Below, one piece after another: positions 54,105 through 64,000 of a stretch of 64,000 nucleotides of DNA (the first letter of the stretch is position 1; every line of letters begins with the position of its first letter). This DNA comes from Limnanthes douglasii subsp. nivea. Taxonomy: Eukaryota; Streptophyta; Magnoliopsida; Brassicales; Limnanthaceae. The translations under genes were made by a program, and so were the position numbers. The stretch spans positions 116,630,771 through 116,694,770 of the forward strand of contig JAUPFV010000001.1 in assembly GCA_036936605.1 (NCBI GenBank), given 5' to 3'. Below the pieces are notes generated by a model that was not told where the DNA came from, searched no databases, and saw only the letters and a list, made by a program, of their open reading frames with translations.

Positions 54105-55288
54105 TGTTGGATTTATTATAAGCCTAAAAGGAGAATTATTAGGTTTAGGCTAAATATAACTGAGAACGGAGTATTGACGAGTACTATAGTGGTAGCATAT
54201 GGACAATCAAATACTTGTAGAGCAAGAACTGTTTGAATATCTCAACTGAAAGGAGTTGGGCCGAAGCTTAGGTGCAAAAATGTTTGCTAGAAACTAAGAA
54301 CAAGCTCTACTGTAAACCTAAATAATATTTATGCTAAATCCAAAGGTCCAGATTGATCATCTGCGGAGTCGATGGTGAAGAGCATATTTATCAAATAATT
54401 TCTGAATATAATTATTTCCTCTAGCAGAAGTTTAGTGAATAAAGGTCTAAACTGATATGCAATACATCTCGTTCATCAAAGATTAATTGATCTAGGTGTG
54501 CTTAAAATATGTCATGATAGTATAACGAGGCACCATTACCTACGATATATATTTCAACGTTGTCGCTTGTCATTTATGTTGATTAGCTTGGCCAAATGAA
54601 AAAGGAAGATGTCAGGATCTATGGTGAGCATGAAAACTTTTGTGCATATTTTTGCTCCTCTATATATAGTGAAAGCATGGTATGAAGTCATTTATAGCGT
54701 GTGAAAACACTTGAGAGATAAAAAAAAGAAATCTGAAAAACCTTTTAGATAGTTGAGGTCAAAGATAAACACTTGGGATAATTTGAGATATATAGTTTAT
54801 TTTGTAAGCTAAGAGTCCATTGTAACAAAGTTGAGTGTTTAGTGCTTAAGGTAGTTTGTAACAAAGTTGAGTGTTTAGTGTTTAAGGTAGTTTATGATAA
54901 CCTCATATATATATAATCTTTGTTTATTACTCGTGGATGTAAGATTTTTTTAACAATCTAAATCGTTTTAAATCTACCTTATGTTTTCTTGTATATCATT
55001 CTCGTTCTTTATCATAAAATATTGTTTCGGGGTTCATATCTAAGCTCTGAGTATGAGCCATGCTTGTATGGATCTCTTGTTTCTTACTACATGCTTTATA
55101 TTATAAACAAACATGTTTCGGTAGAGAAAGCAGTTAGGCTTCGGTTAAAGTCGGTTGAAAGTTTGGTTATTGTTGATGTTTAGCGTTGTTGATTATTTCG
55201 AAGTTGGGTTGTTCTCTAGGTGGGTTTTCCCTAAAACTTTAGTGCGAGACGGTTGTTGAGTAGTTGGCTCCTAATCGAATATTCAACA
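54105..55288 (+). repeat. Copia2 3' LTR
   Basis: It runs TGTTGGATTTATTATAAG...ATATTCAACA with TGTTG/CAACA inverted ends, 1184 bp. CTCTATATATAG at 54656 is a TATA candidate. A 38-bp tandem duplication (GTAACAAAGTTGAGTGTTTA) lies at 54816-54890. No second LTR exists in the window. Confidence 0.75.
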
Positions 55289-55341
55289 ATAAAATAGAAT
55301 AAACATAGTTTGTTTAGTCTTATATTTCTTAAGCACAACAC

Positions 55342-55930
55342 CATTACCATTATATATTGGAATATTAGACCATCACATGTTTATATTGATGCATTTGACT
55401 AATTTCAATATTAGTTCAATAAAAGTAATCGTAGATGATATGACAGGCTAATATATAACATATGTATCATGGAGGTAATTGTATATAAAGAAACTTTATT
55501 TTGAATACTATGAAGTATTAGATTTGTAAATAAAATTTTTAAATAAAACGAACAGTTTTATGATTATTTTGCAAGAACAAAATAAGACTGATGTTATGGT
55601 CCATAAGAGTTCAAACTTAACAAATGTTAGTTTTTATTTAGAATATAATTTGAATTTTGAATTTGAATTCAAAATTAAGATATATATATATTGGAGGAAA
55701 TAGACAATTCGAGAAAATTGATATTGATAAAGGATTAAATTTTATTTACTTCTTTGTAATAAAATCATCAAGAAAGATCGTGTTGAAAACACTTAGAATA
55801 TCAAGAACCGGAATTATCAAGATCATTAACTTTAGAGATCGAAAATTATGACTTCATCCGGTAAGTATTTGTCCATACAATATATAATGACTCATTATTT
55901 ATGAGTGTTAAGTTTATGTAAAACATAAAA
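55342..55930 (+). repeat. LTR related to Copia3 (solo or truncated)
   Basis: It aligns with the two Copia3 LTR pieces in reverse orientation (36655-36405 then 26480-26204). No internal Copia sequence of the same family adjoins it, so it may be a solo LTR or fragment. Downstream (55980-56015) TATATTATGGAGGGAGT resembles one end of a Stowaway-type MITE, not confirmed. Confidence 0.7.
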
Positions 55931-56294
55931 AAAATCTCACAAATAGTATCAGTTACAACGATTTTATCCCTAAAACAGATTAAATTAGTCAAACATATAT
56001 TATGGAGGGAGTGAAGCGTTCCAATATTGGAATGTTGTCTGGACTCATGAATAAATTTGAAAACTTATTAATATTTCATACTGATGATTATTTAAAAGAA
56101 TTTTAAAAAAATATTTAGGCAATAAATATATATATTCTTGTTTAATAACTCTTTTTCTAGTTATTTCACTTAACATACAAATATTGTGATAATGCAATCA
56201 TAATTATCAAGCAGTTATATGCAAATATAGTTCAATGCAAGTGTTATTTATTGCAACTGCATCTAAATATATTTGGAATATAAGCATGCAAATT

Positions 56295-56660
56295 GATAAA
56301 TGGACATTGGATTTGATTGGTTTTCTGCCAATGCTGATTAATTTTTGAAGTGGGTGGAAGCTGAATATTTTTCTTGAACAAGATCCACACATGTTATCGG
56401 GTTTTGTTTTTCTAATATTTTTTATTGGTTCAGAGTTTAGAGAAAAATTATAACTAACAATGGTCCATAATTCAATAACAAATAAGCAGTATGGATGGTC
56501 TTGAAGGGAATTAAGCAGTATTTTTCAACATATTTTCACCCTCAGGCCAATAGACAAGTATAAATCACTAATAGAAACATTATGGATGGTCTAAAAAGAA
56601 CTTTGAAGGGAGTAGTAGGAAAGTGACCAAGTTATCTTCAAGAGGTATAGCTTTAAAAAG
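56295..56660 (+). pseudogene. Tat5 integrase scrap
   Basis: Sequence closely similar to 45750-46110 of Tat3 encodes broken pieces of the integrase core (LIGFLPM, SGWKLN, ITNNGPQFNNK-like, YFSTYFHPQANRQ-like). About 80 bases are deleted in the middle and stops are frequent. Confidence 0.7.
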
Positions 56661-56839
56661 GATAAAAATGGGTTATTAATGTTGAAGGATAAATGAAGTC
56701 AAAATTAAAAGCAAGACTTGAAGAATCACTTGTATTTTTTCACACACTTTGAATGCAGACTGAATTATTCTTCGAGAAGATATTCTTAACATTCTCATAG
56801 TAGGAACTTATAAAGAATAATTGGTTCATCACGCCTTAT

Positions 56840-57018
56840 CATCCTCAAACAATTCAGTTACTACTTTGTACTCATCTCTTAGAGTAAGAAAATAAAAAGG
56901 GATCTGAGGATTCCTCGACAGCCCAACTATAACCACAAATTGATCAAGTGGAATTTCAATCTTTGACAGTGCCATGATACAAGGCATCAAGGTGAACCAT
57001 GAATTTGGGCTAGCTTGG
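56840..57018 (-). pseudogene. Tat5 antisense gene scrap
   Basis: The minus strand reads ASPNSWFTLMPCIMALSKIE, GLSRNPQIPFYFLTL and RDEYKVVTELFEDDKA. This matches the Tat1 antisense protein (SPNAWYTLMSCIMASRL, IPFYHFNMGDEFKAVDDLLE). Its upstream part is cut by the Tat4 LTR at 57019. Confidence 0.75.
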
Positions 57019-57755
57019 TGTTAAGGGAAAACATAACAAATAATCTGCCAACTAGTAATTATATTAATTGGGGAATAAAAGATGGATGGTTACATAATTG
57101 TAATCGTATTTATACTATTTACAAAGCAGTTTCGTTTTTGCACGCTTAATTCCACTAATTTTGACCGTAGACCTATATTTATGATAATTGACCTATAATC
57201 GTGGTCATTACTCTAGTCGTGGACGTTACATGGTTCGTCTAGTTAATAATCTTTTAAATAAGTGTTGACTTCTTTTATGATATCTTCATTAGTCGTTGCT
57301 GATGATTAAACTTCACAAGTGTCGATAAATGCGTGTCATTCCTCGGTGGGCCTTGCTCTGTCCTTTATTCCTTGTATGTGGCCTCTACTCGGTGAGGCAT
57401 CTGCTCAGTTTATGTATTGGTTAGGTTTTTCCTCGATCAAGTTATGATGATATTTTCGTATGAATCCTGCTCGGTTGCTTTTTGTAAGATGTCATCGACG
57501 TTCCTCAGTTGGGCCTCAACATGGTTTCTAGTGGTGGTATTTCCCAATGGTTTGCATGATGTCTTATTTATGAAGTAGATTCCCCTCGGTTTGGCCTCGA
57601 CCCATTGCTATTAAGTATTGCGTAGGTGTATAGCTTATGGGTCGCTACGGTTTCGCACAAGAAACCCATTGGTTTGGGCTTGCTTATGTATATACATTAT
57701 TTCCATCTACTCTAATTTTTCTTGATCTATCAACTTGGTGAAGGCGTCCTTATCA
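57019..57755 (-). repeat. Tat4 3' LTR
   Basis: On the minus strand it starts TGATAAGGACGCC after the purine tract ACTAGGGGGGAGCCC (57770-57756). The distal border at TGTTAAGGG (57019) is inferred from the loss of the Tat5 sequence there. Short repeats of the form CCTCGGTnnGGCCT occur in the middle. Confidence 0.7.
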
Positions 57756-58445
57756 GGGCTCCCCCCTAGTCCATGGATTTTTTTAAACAATAATCGATGG
57801 AATAATAGTTTGTGAAGAGAGTAGATGGTAAAATAATTGACGCATTATTATGACACGTGGGCCATGTAGTTGATTAATTCTAATAATAAATTGAGTTTTT
57901 ACCAATAATAGAGTGACACATGGTGGTCGTAAGGCGGTGTGTGCGATATGGTGGTTCTAACATTTGAAGTCGTTTGATGGATTATGGCACATTGAATATT
58001 AGGAAATGTGTTGCTTTAAATAATATGTATGACAACTAGTGGATTGGAGAACCAATTCTGGTGTAAACCTCCTTTATTAGTCTTACAAATCATTAAACTT
58101 AGTAGCATTTTATTTCAAGAGAGAAGAAAACTACTTTTGCTATTTTAAAAAACCGAAGTTTTCTCCACCTCTTTTCATTGCAGATACCACCGGTAGATAT
58201 AGATATGCTCAAAACCTAGCTTTGTGTCAATCTCGTGTTATTATAGTAATAGTCATGTCGTAATGGGGCTATCATTGTCCTGATTTAGCTATGTTTGCCC
58301 AAACTAGTTGGGTGTTGGGAAAACCCCTTGCTAGTAGCACTGGTCGAAGCGAGTTATCCCAGCTATTTTCTTGATTTAATAAGTCCTATTGGTTCATTAC
58401 AGTCTTTCTAATGATCCTAATGACGCCAAAAAGGGGTGGTAAAAA
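57756..58445 (+). other. Tat4 upstream region of the antisense gene
   Basis: No conserved coding sequence is recognised between the 3' LTR and the antisense ATG. It probably holds the antisense promoter and leader. Confidence 0.4.
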
Positions 58446-60890
58446 ATGGAGAAGGCGGGTGTTATCGCCGGTGAAGGAACATAATTGGAGTGTGAAAGTC
58501 CCACCTTCTTAGAGGAGTATTTCTCACAATTAACCCCTAAACATAGGTACCGAATGAAGGATGGTCTCCGAGAATTTAGGGTTAGATATGATATTCCTAG
58601 TGGTGTAATAGTGAGGGTGTCAGTGCCCCGAGAGCAGCCTTATTAGGCAAGAGAAAATGAGACATGCCTTTATACCACTATTTTTTTTACTGTGGGTTAT
58701 GATTGCCATTGCCCTCTTTGATTCACGATTTATTTAACTTAATAAGCATATGCCCTAAAGAATTAACTGCCAATGATTTGAGGGTTTTATTGAGTGTAAT
58801 ATTAAGTTCTCGGTTGTTAGATATTGTCGTATGTTTGGTAGACCTTTTGGTTGTATTTGATGTGTCTAAATTTGCTAAGTCCCCTTTCTTCTACATGCAA
58901 TTATCTAGGGTAAAGAGAATAGTAGAATTACCCACGTCGGATAAAAATTAGAAATATATATATATATATATATGTTCGTATTAGGGAATCGGGAACACGA
59001 AATTTCCATGATGAACCTCAAGTTGGAAATATAATGGAAGGCTAAGTGTAAGAAGGAAATATTATATAGTTTTTGGCTTATGTAACCCCTTGGTGATGTT
59101 AGTTAAAAGGTTTTTATGTTTGTAGATGAGGGACTCGTTGATCAGGTTGTCAGCATTGGCCAATACAACTTGGGGTTATGAGGCTTCACGCTTATTTACA
59201 CACGTGAGTTATTTAAGGTATGGGCTCTAACGTGTACCAGATTTAAAGATTTCAGAAGACTGGAAGGTCAAGATCGCTGGTAGTGGGGAAGCGGTAACAA
59301 TACTATGATTGCGGGATCTAATGGAGAACAGATACCGCGATTGTAACAATGCGGGGGTTGGATTGCAGTGCCCTGGAGTCGTAAGGCTAGGGATGTTGAG
59401 GATGCATCACCCCCACGAGGAAACAATGAAAGGGAGAAGATGTTGACCAGATGTTGGGGATGGTAGCCAACAAGACAAATAGTATTGCTCAATCCGGGAT
59501 GGAAGTAGTGAATGAGCATGTGTTGTTATGAATGCATTTTCGTTATCTCAACGAAAATTGAGTTTATTCGATGATGAAGAAACTGAAGCCAATGTGCCAG
59601 AGAACAAGGATGTTGAGGTGGTAGTCCCTGATGCAGAGCAGAAAAAAGGGAAGGTACTCGAGGTAGTAGTGTTGGATGAGGCAATAGAGGGCGGTCGGTC
59701 ATAGCAGGTTGGGGAGAGCAATGGTGTACCGGAGAAGAAGAATGAAATATCAGAAGAAATAGCACACCAAATGGAGAATTTTGTAAAGGGTGCTGGATCC
59801 TCGTTTTTTTAAAATCGTGAAGCCAGACCTTGCACCAACAAGTGATCGGGTGCTTGGTGTTGCCTGAGGTTCTAGGGTAACTGATGAGATTCCTCTCGTA
59901 AACATAGTGATGCATCGTCCGTCTATGCTCATGGTAGAGCAGCTGAAAAGTTGTCCGGAGTTATCATTTTACGATAATATGCCTATGAGCGAGATTTTAC
60001 AGCGGCAATTGGAGCTCGCCATCAAGGTAAATATGTTTGCTTATATTTAAGTATTAAGAAAATGCTTAGACAATGTGTTGAGAAGACAATGTCTAGCCTT
60101 AATGTATATGCAGATGCATCACAATTCAGTTGTGTTGTCCTATCGACGAATGTCGAGTGTAAATTAGCAAGTGATGGAGAAGTAGAAACCCGAAGCTATG
60201 TTATTTGGGTTTGTAAAAGGTTTAACCACTGAGCTTTCTCGGTTCAAGAATGCTTATGGTTCGACCAAGACGCGGCTTGACAAAGCGTATCACGAAAATA
60301 ATGTGCTTCGACGGGAACTAGCCTCAATTATAAGTGCACGTAACTCATGTGGGGGAAAATATAGGAACTTGACCACTTATGGTACTATGTTGATGGAGCG
60401 AAAAATGGTTTTATCAAATATAATGATTAACTGATGTCGCAGAGCACTAATCTACTTACACAGAACATTGCCCAGGCTCAGAGGTTTGAGGAGCAGTCCA
60501 AACGTATTGCAGAGTTAACGGTAGACAATGGAAAGTCAAAGGTAACCATTGGTGAGCTGAAGGTTGAGATAGATCGCCAGAGGAGGGAGCTGCTGAAGAA
60601 AGCGGAGGCTGGCTTGGAGAAGCATGAAAGACAGATTATGGAGGTAGTCGTGGGGATGATGGAAAGAAATCAAAATGAGGCACTTGTAAAACTATTAAAG
60701 TTTACCTCGGGCATAAAGTTTGAGTCATTTTTAAAAATAGTACATTTGGAACATCAACTACCCGAGGGGGTACCATCGCGCCTGTGTTGGAGCCTCACAT
60801 AAAAGAACCAGTTGAAGCATCTATCATTGAATCCATGGGGGGCTCAGAACAAGGGTTGATGGATATTCCTACTAATGGTAAAGTGATGGT
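58446..60890 (+). pseudogene. Tat4 antisense gene (divergent homologue of the Tat1 additional gene)
   Basis: ATG at 58446 (MEKAGVIAGEGT, then a stop) is followed by RYRMKDGLREFRVRYDIP, matching Tat1 GRMRTKWGIP. SLIHDLFNLISICPKELTANDLRVL matches PEIVRYFHLIKLCPSQLSPNAWYTL. An intron at 59048-59125 is likely. The C-terminal half has coiled coil (LTTELSRFKNAYGSTKTRLDKA; QRFEEQSKRIAELTVDNGKS; 60198-60720). Stops and frameshifts make it a pseudogene. Confidence 0.75.
59048..59125 (+). other. Probable intron of the Tat4 antisense gene (78 bp)
   Basis: After WKAK (equivalent to WRSD of Tat1) the sequence is AAG T|GTAAGA at 59048 and TTTGTAG|ATGAGG ends it at 59125. Donor phase equals that of the other copies. 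The downstream frame is shifted, so the acceptor side is less certain. Confidence 0.55.
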
Positions 60891-61129
60891 GGATATTTGA
60901 GCCTTATTTGTTTTACCTGATGCTTAAGTTGATGGATCATGATTTCTATGTGGTTAGCCACAGGAACTGTGATGGTGTGAAGGATAATTTTTTGAAAACA
61001 ATGGGTTTTTTTATATTCTGCAATTTTCAGTGACATTCGAATCATTGGTGTTTTTTAATTTGAGGTGTGTCTAAATAAATTGTAGATAAACATAAATGGA
61101 GATATATGTGTTTATGAATTATATGGTGA

Positions 61130-61430
61130 CGTGGTGGATCCTTATAAGATCGAGCTCAGTATGGATCATTGCCTAGCTTGAGTGAGACCTACCCCTCATT
61201 TGGTTCGCTGGAGCAGCCATTTCGACCAATTGTGTGGCCCTAAAGGGCTTGAAATTTTATCAGTTTGCTTATTAATACCGGTACAAGATATTGGGCTCAA
61301 TATGGCCCTTACATAGCCCGTAAGTGTGGTCAGTCAGCCCGTTCGTATTAATCGATTCAAATTGTTCGAGCTAAGTATGGCACTTTGTGAAGCCCGTAGG
61401 TGTGGTCATTGACCATTTCACAATTGTAAG
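61130..61430. repeat. Degenerate repeats between Tat4 antisense gene and pol
   Basis: Units containing CGAGCTnAGTATGG, GGGCTCAATATGG and AGCCCGTAnGTGTGGTCA recur at about 61150, 61290, 61370 and 61395. They occupy the same place as the Tat2 minisatellite. Confidence 0.6.
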
Positions 61431-61523
61431 GACGGACATAAATAATATACAAATTCATGAGTTGGCAAAAGAGATTAAAACTCATTTAAGTAAGATGATG
61501 TATGATACCTCATTAAAAAAATC

Positions 61524-62535
61524 CTATCGCGCCATTAAGGGAAAAAAGAGCGCATCTACAAATTGCATAACATGGTGATACAACTTTAAATGACTTATAT
61601 TCCAAGGATTTTTAAGGGCATTACCGTCTGCATCGACAAGGGAATAAGCTATCTGGTGTCCTTTAGAAATGATGGTGTAAAGATCCTCCCAATTAGGCCC
61701 TAACTTGCCAACGGCCTTATCTCCAAATCCTTGGAAACCATTTTTCATAACAGAGTCACCCACTTGTAGAATTGGTGGCCTAAGGCAGGAATTGAAACGG
61801 CCTCAAATCAGACTTCGGTAATGCTTCGTTCGCGCAAGTGTTTGATCGTTGCGCTCTTCTATAAAGTTCACATTAATGGCTCGGTCGACTCCGTTAGTGG
61901 CTTTAGTATAATTAACAATCCTATGACTTGGTATAATAACCTATACCGGTACCACTACTTTAATATCGTAAATGAGTGTGAAAGGAGTTTCACCAGTTGC
62001 AGTATGCGTGGTGGTTCAGTAAGCCCATAGTACTTCGCTTAGTATGTCTGGTCATTTCCCACATCTTCCAGACTCTTTTTTATCTTGTCCAACATCGTCC
62101 TATTAGATACCGCTACTTCCACGTTTTTATGCGGGTAGTAAGGGGTGAAGAAGTGTTGGTCGATGCCGTAACGCTTGCAGAAAGACGTGAAAACAAAATT
62201 TTGGAACTAGGGCCATTATCTGTCATCGGTATTTGAGGGATGCCAAAACGAGATATGATATGATGATGAATAAAGTAGAAACTTTCTTAGACTCGAGTGT
62301 GGGAGAGGGCTTTCTCTTCGACCCACTTAGTGAAATAATCCATAGCCACAATAAAAAACTGACGCTTCCCGGTTGCCATCCGTAATGGGCCGACAAAGTC
62401 CATGCCCCATTTATTAAAAGGGCAAGGTATTTTAGTAGAATGCATCGGCTTGCTTGGTAGTTGACGGGTGTTGGAAAATAGTTGACATGGATAGAACTTT
62501 TGTACAATTCGCTCGACATTGTTTGTCAACTCGGG
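61524..62535 (-). pseudogene. Tat4 integrase, broken
   Basis: Core pieces PFNKWGMDFVGPLRMATGKR, FIVAMDYFTKWVEEKALS and FGIPQIPMTDNGP (62440-62200) and a C-terminal domain KAVGKLGPNWEDLYTI, NPWNISHLKLYH (61720-61570) are visible. The intervening catalytic part is frameshifted. Confidence 0.85.
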
Positions 62536-64000
62536 CTAGTAATAACTTGCTAAGAGAAAGCGCATAATGACTGCAATATACACAATGTTCCCTATAATCA
62601 CCGGTATGTACTTTCTATAAAGGACATTGTCTAAGATACAATAATTTTTTGCGTGTAGCTGTAGTACCTGAGCGGCGACCTTATTAGTCGGGAGCGTGCC
62701 AGAACGGAGGTAAAGCAGATATGGTTGCCTCCAATCGGTGGTTGCCTCTATCGTGCAAACGGTGTCAGTTAGACTAAGAGTCTTAGTGGTTGGGAGTTGT
62801 TGTAGGATGATAAGTGGATATTTCCCCAAAGCGGCAGTTTTAGCTAATGTATTAGTTGCGGATTTATCAAGGCGGGGCATATGATTATAAGAAACTTGCT
62901 TAAACTTAAAATCATACTCTTTTAAGATCGTCAGATAACTGCGACGTAGGCACCGTTGTCTTGGTTCAAAACTAGCCAATAATCTGAGCGTTCCCTAAAT
63001 ATTAGAGCCTCGCATATCAATGCAAGATTCATGCCTCTAATAACCACCTCGTATTCAGCCGCATTATTAGTTACTTTGAAGTTGAAACTGTTGGTTTGGC
63101 GAATTTCTTCACCCGGTCGTAACCTTAGGATGCTGCCGGCGCCACATCCTGACGTACTTAAGGTACCATCAGCTTCAATGATCCATTAAATATTTGTATG
63201 AACGGGCGAGGGTTCGACTAGGGAAGAATCATCACGGGGCATGGAGAATTCTGTGAGGAAATATGTGATGGCTTGCCCCTTGATCACAGTACGAGGTTTG
63301 AACTTCATATCGTACTCCCTGAATTCAATGTACCACTTAGTTTACTGGATACAAAAACAGGGGCTCACCTACCACGGAGGCTAACAATATTTCTGCCGAT
63401 GTGAGATAGTTTTTTAATGCTTCGAAATCCTTGTTACATTTTTTGCTCCAAGCAAACGCTTTGCCACCTCGGAGGACTTCAAAGAAAGGGTGGCTCTTGT
63501 TCGAGGTCTTGGATATGAAACGAGACAGTGCTGCGACGTGTCTCGTTAGGCATTGAACCTCCTTGATATTATTTATGGGTGCCATCTGTATAGTTTTTTA
63601 TAGTTGGATAGGGTCTGCTTCTACTCCCCTCTTACTGACCATAAATCCAATGAATCTTCCACTGTGGACCCCGAAAGATCATTTGAGTGGGTTGAGCTTG
63701 AGATTAAACTGTCGCAAAATGCCAAACACAGTTTGCAGAATTTCTAGTTGTTTATCGATCGTATCGGTTTTGACGATCATATCATCAATATATACTTTCA
63801 TGTGGTATCCTAATTGTTCTTTAAGTATATGGTTCATGAGGTGTTGGTAAGTGGAACCTATAATCTTTTAGCCAAAAGCATTACGATGTAGCAGTAAAAC
63901 CCTTGCTAATGGGTGCAAAAGAATCTGATTCTACCCCGATTGCGCATCCATAAATGAGAGGAATTCACAACTGGAGGTTGAGTCTATCAATTGGTCAATA
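62536..64000 (-). pseudogene. Tat4 reverse transcriptase and RNase H, broken and cut by window edge
   Basis: RT motifs on the minus strand include YIDDMIVKTDTIDKQLEIL (catalytic YIDD intact, about 63797-63740), LRQFNLKLNPL, GRFIGFMVSKRG, NNIKEVQCLTRHVAALSRFI and AFAWSKKCNKDFEALKNYL (63590-63400). RNase H pieces (NLALICEALI, RLDKSATNTLAKTAAL) follow to 62800. Several stops and shifts are present. Confidence 0.88.

Larger units (their letters stand above)
51290..55288 (+). mobile_element. Copia2, 5'-truncated Copia retrotransposon split by a hAT element
   Basis: RT pieces at 51300-51469 and 53051 onward are contiguous once the hAT insertion is removed. RNase H follows to about 54060 and a 1184-bp 3' LTR (54105-55288). 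The 5' LTR, gag, protease and integrase are absent. Confidence 0.85.
57019..64000 (-). mobile_element. Tat4, Ty3/gypsy (Tat-type) retrotransposon, incomplete at window edge
   Basis: 3' LTR (57019-57755), antisense gene on the plus strand (58446-60890) and pol on the minus strand (64000-61524) follow the Tat plan. gag and the 5' LTR lie beyond the window. It is inserted in the Tat5 antisense gene. Confidence 0.85.

Noticed and set aside
55983..56016. Stowaway-type MITE end (TATGGAGGGAGT)
   Set aside because: Only one end is visible; no matching inverted end or TA duplication was found.
59526..59932. Overlapping minus-strand frames of about 60-130 codons
   Set aside because: They are opposite to the Tat4 antisense gene's low-complexity region and have no homology.
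1..64000. CRISPR array, prokaryotic operons or phage
   Set aside because: Spliced genes, plant retrotransposons, SINEs and a LINE show a plant nuclear genome; the short repeats at 183-7400 are degenerate, occur in both orientations and lack unique equal-length spacers.

Overview
This is AT-rich eudicot plant nuclear DNA consisting almost entirely of nested, mostly decayed transposable elements. I see no intact cellular gene. Cellular material is limited to a cytochrome P450 5' fragment (about 13264-13560) and a near full-length intronless copy of the exosome subunit gene CSL4 (51893-52462) carried inside a DNA transposon. The species is not determinable from what I can see; a eudicot is inferred from the P450 fragment and the retrotransposon families.

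Layout. 1-8179: a Mutator-like element (MULE) with a decayed Ulp1-type peptidase gene (+) and a decayed MURA transposase gene (-) that converge, and arrays of a short near-palindromic repeat filling their introns and flanks. 8235-8980: two SINEs in opposite orientation, each with perfect target-site duplications. 9390-9500: Copia scrap. 10559-12884: very AT-rich tandem repeats. 13690-25944: a deleted Copia element (Copia1, -) whose 5' LTR is split by a young Ty3/gypsy Tat-type element, Tat1 (15964-25690, TSD AAGGT). 26204-43850: an old Copia element (Copia3, -) split by a second Tat element (Tat2, 26486-36399, +) and by a small poly(A) retroposon that itself received an intact L1-type LINE (37323-43054, -). 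43870-50950: 5'-truncated Tat3 (+). 51290-55288: Copia2 (+), whose reverse transcriptase is split by a hAT-type element (51470-53042, TSD AGTGTAAT) carrying CSL4. 55342-55930: LTR related to Copia3. 56295-57018: Tat5 scraps. 57019-64000: Tat4 (-), running off the right edge and inserted into the Tat5 antisense gene.

How the parts work together. The Tat elements share one plan: gag-pro-RT-RNaseH-integrase on one strand, and on the opposite strand, between the integrase and the 3' LTR, a convergent additional gene. In four copies (Tat1-Tat4) this antisense gene keeps a short intron (68-84 bp) at the same position; in Tat1 it is uninterrupted once spliced (958 codons) and has a TATA box of its own. 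The best candidate for something new is the CSL4-bearing hAT element; next are the spliced antisense gene and the repeat-filled MULE introns. The LINE (ORF1 428 aa, ORF2 up to 1362 aa) is the only element that looks fully coding-competent.
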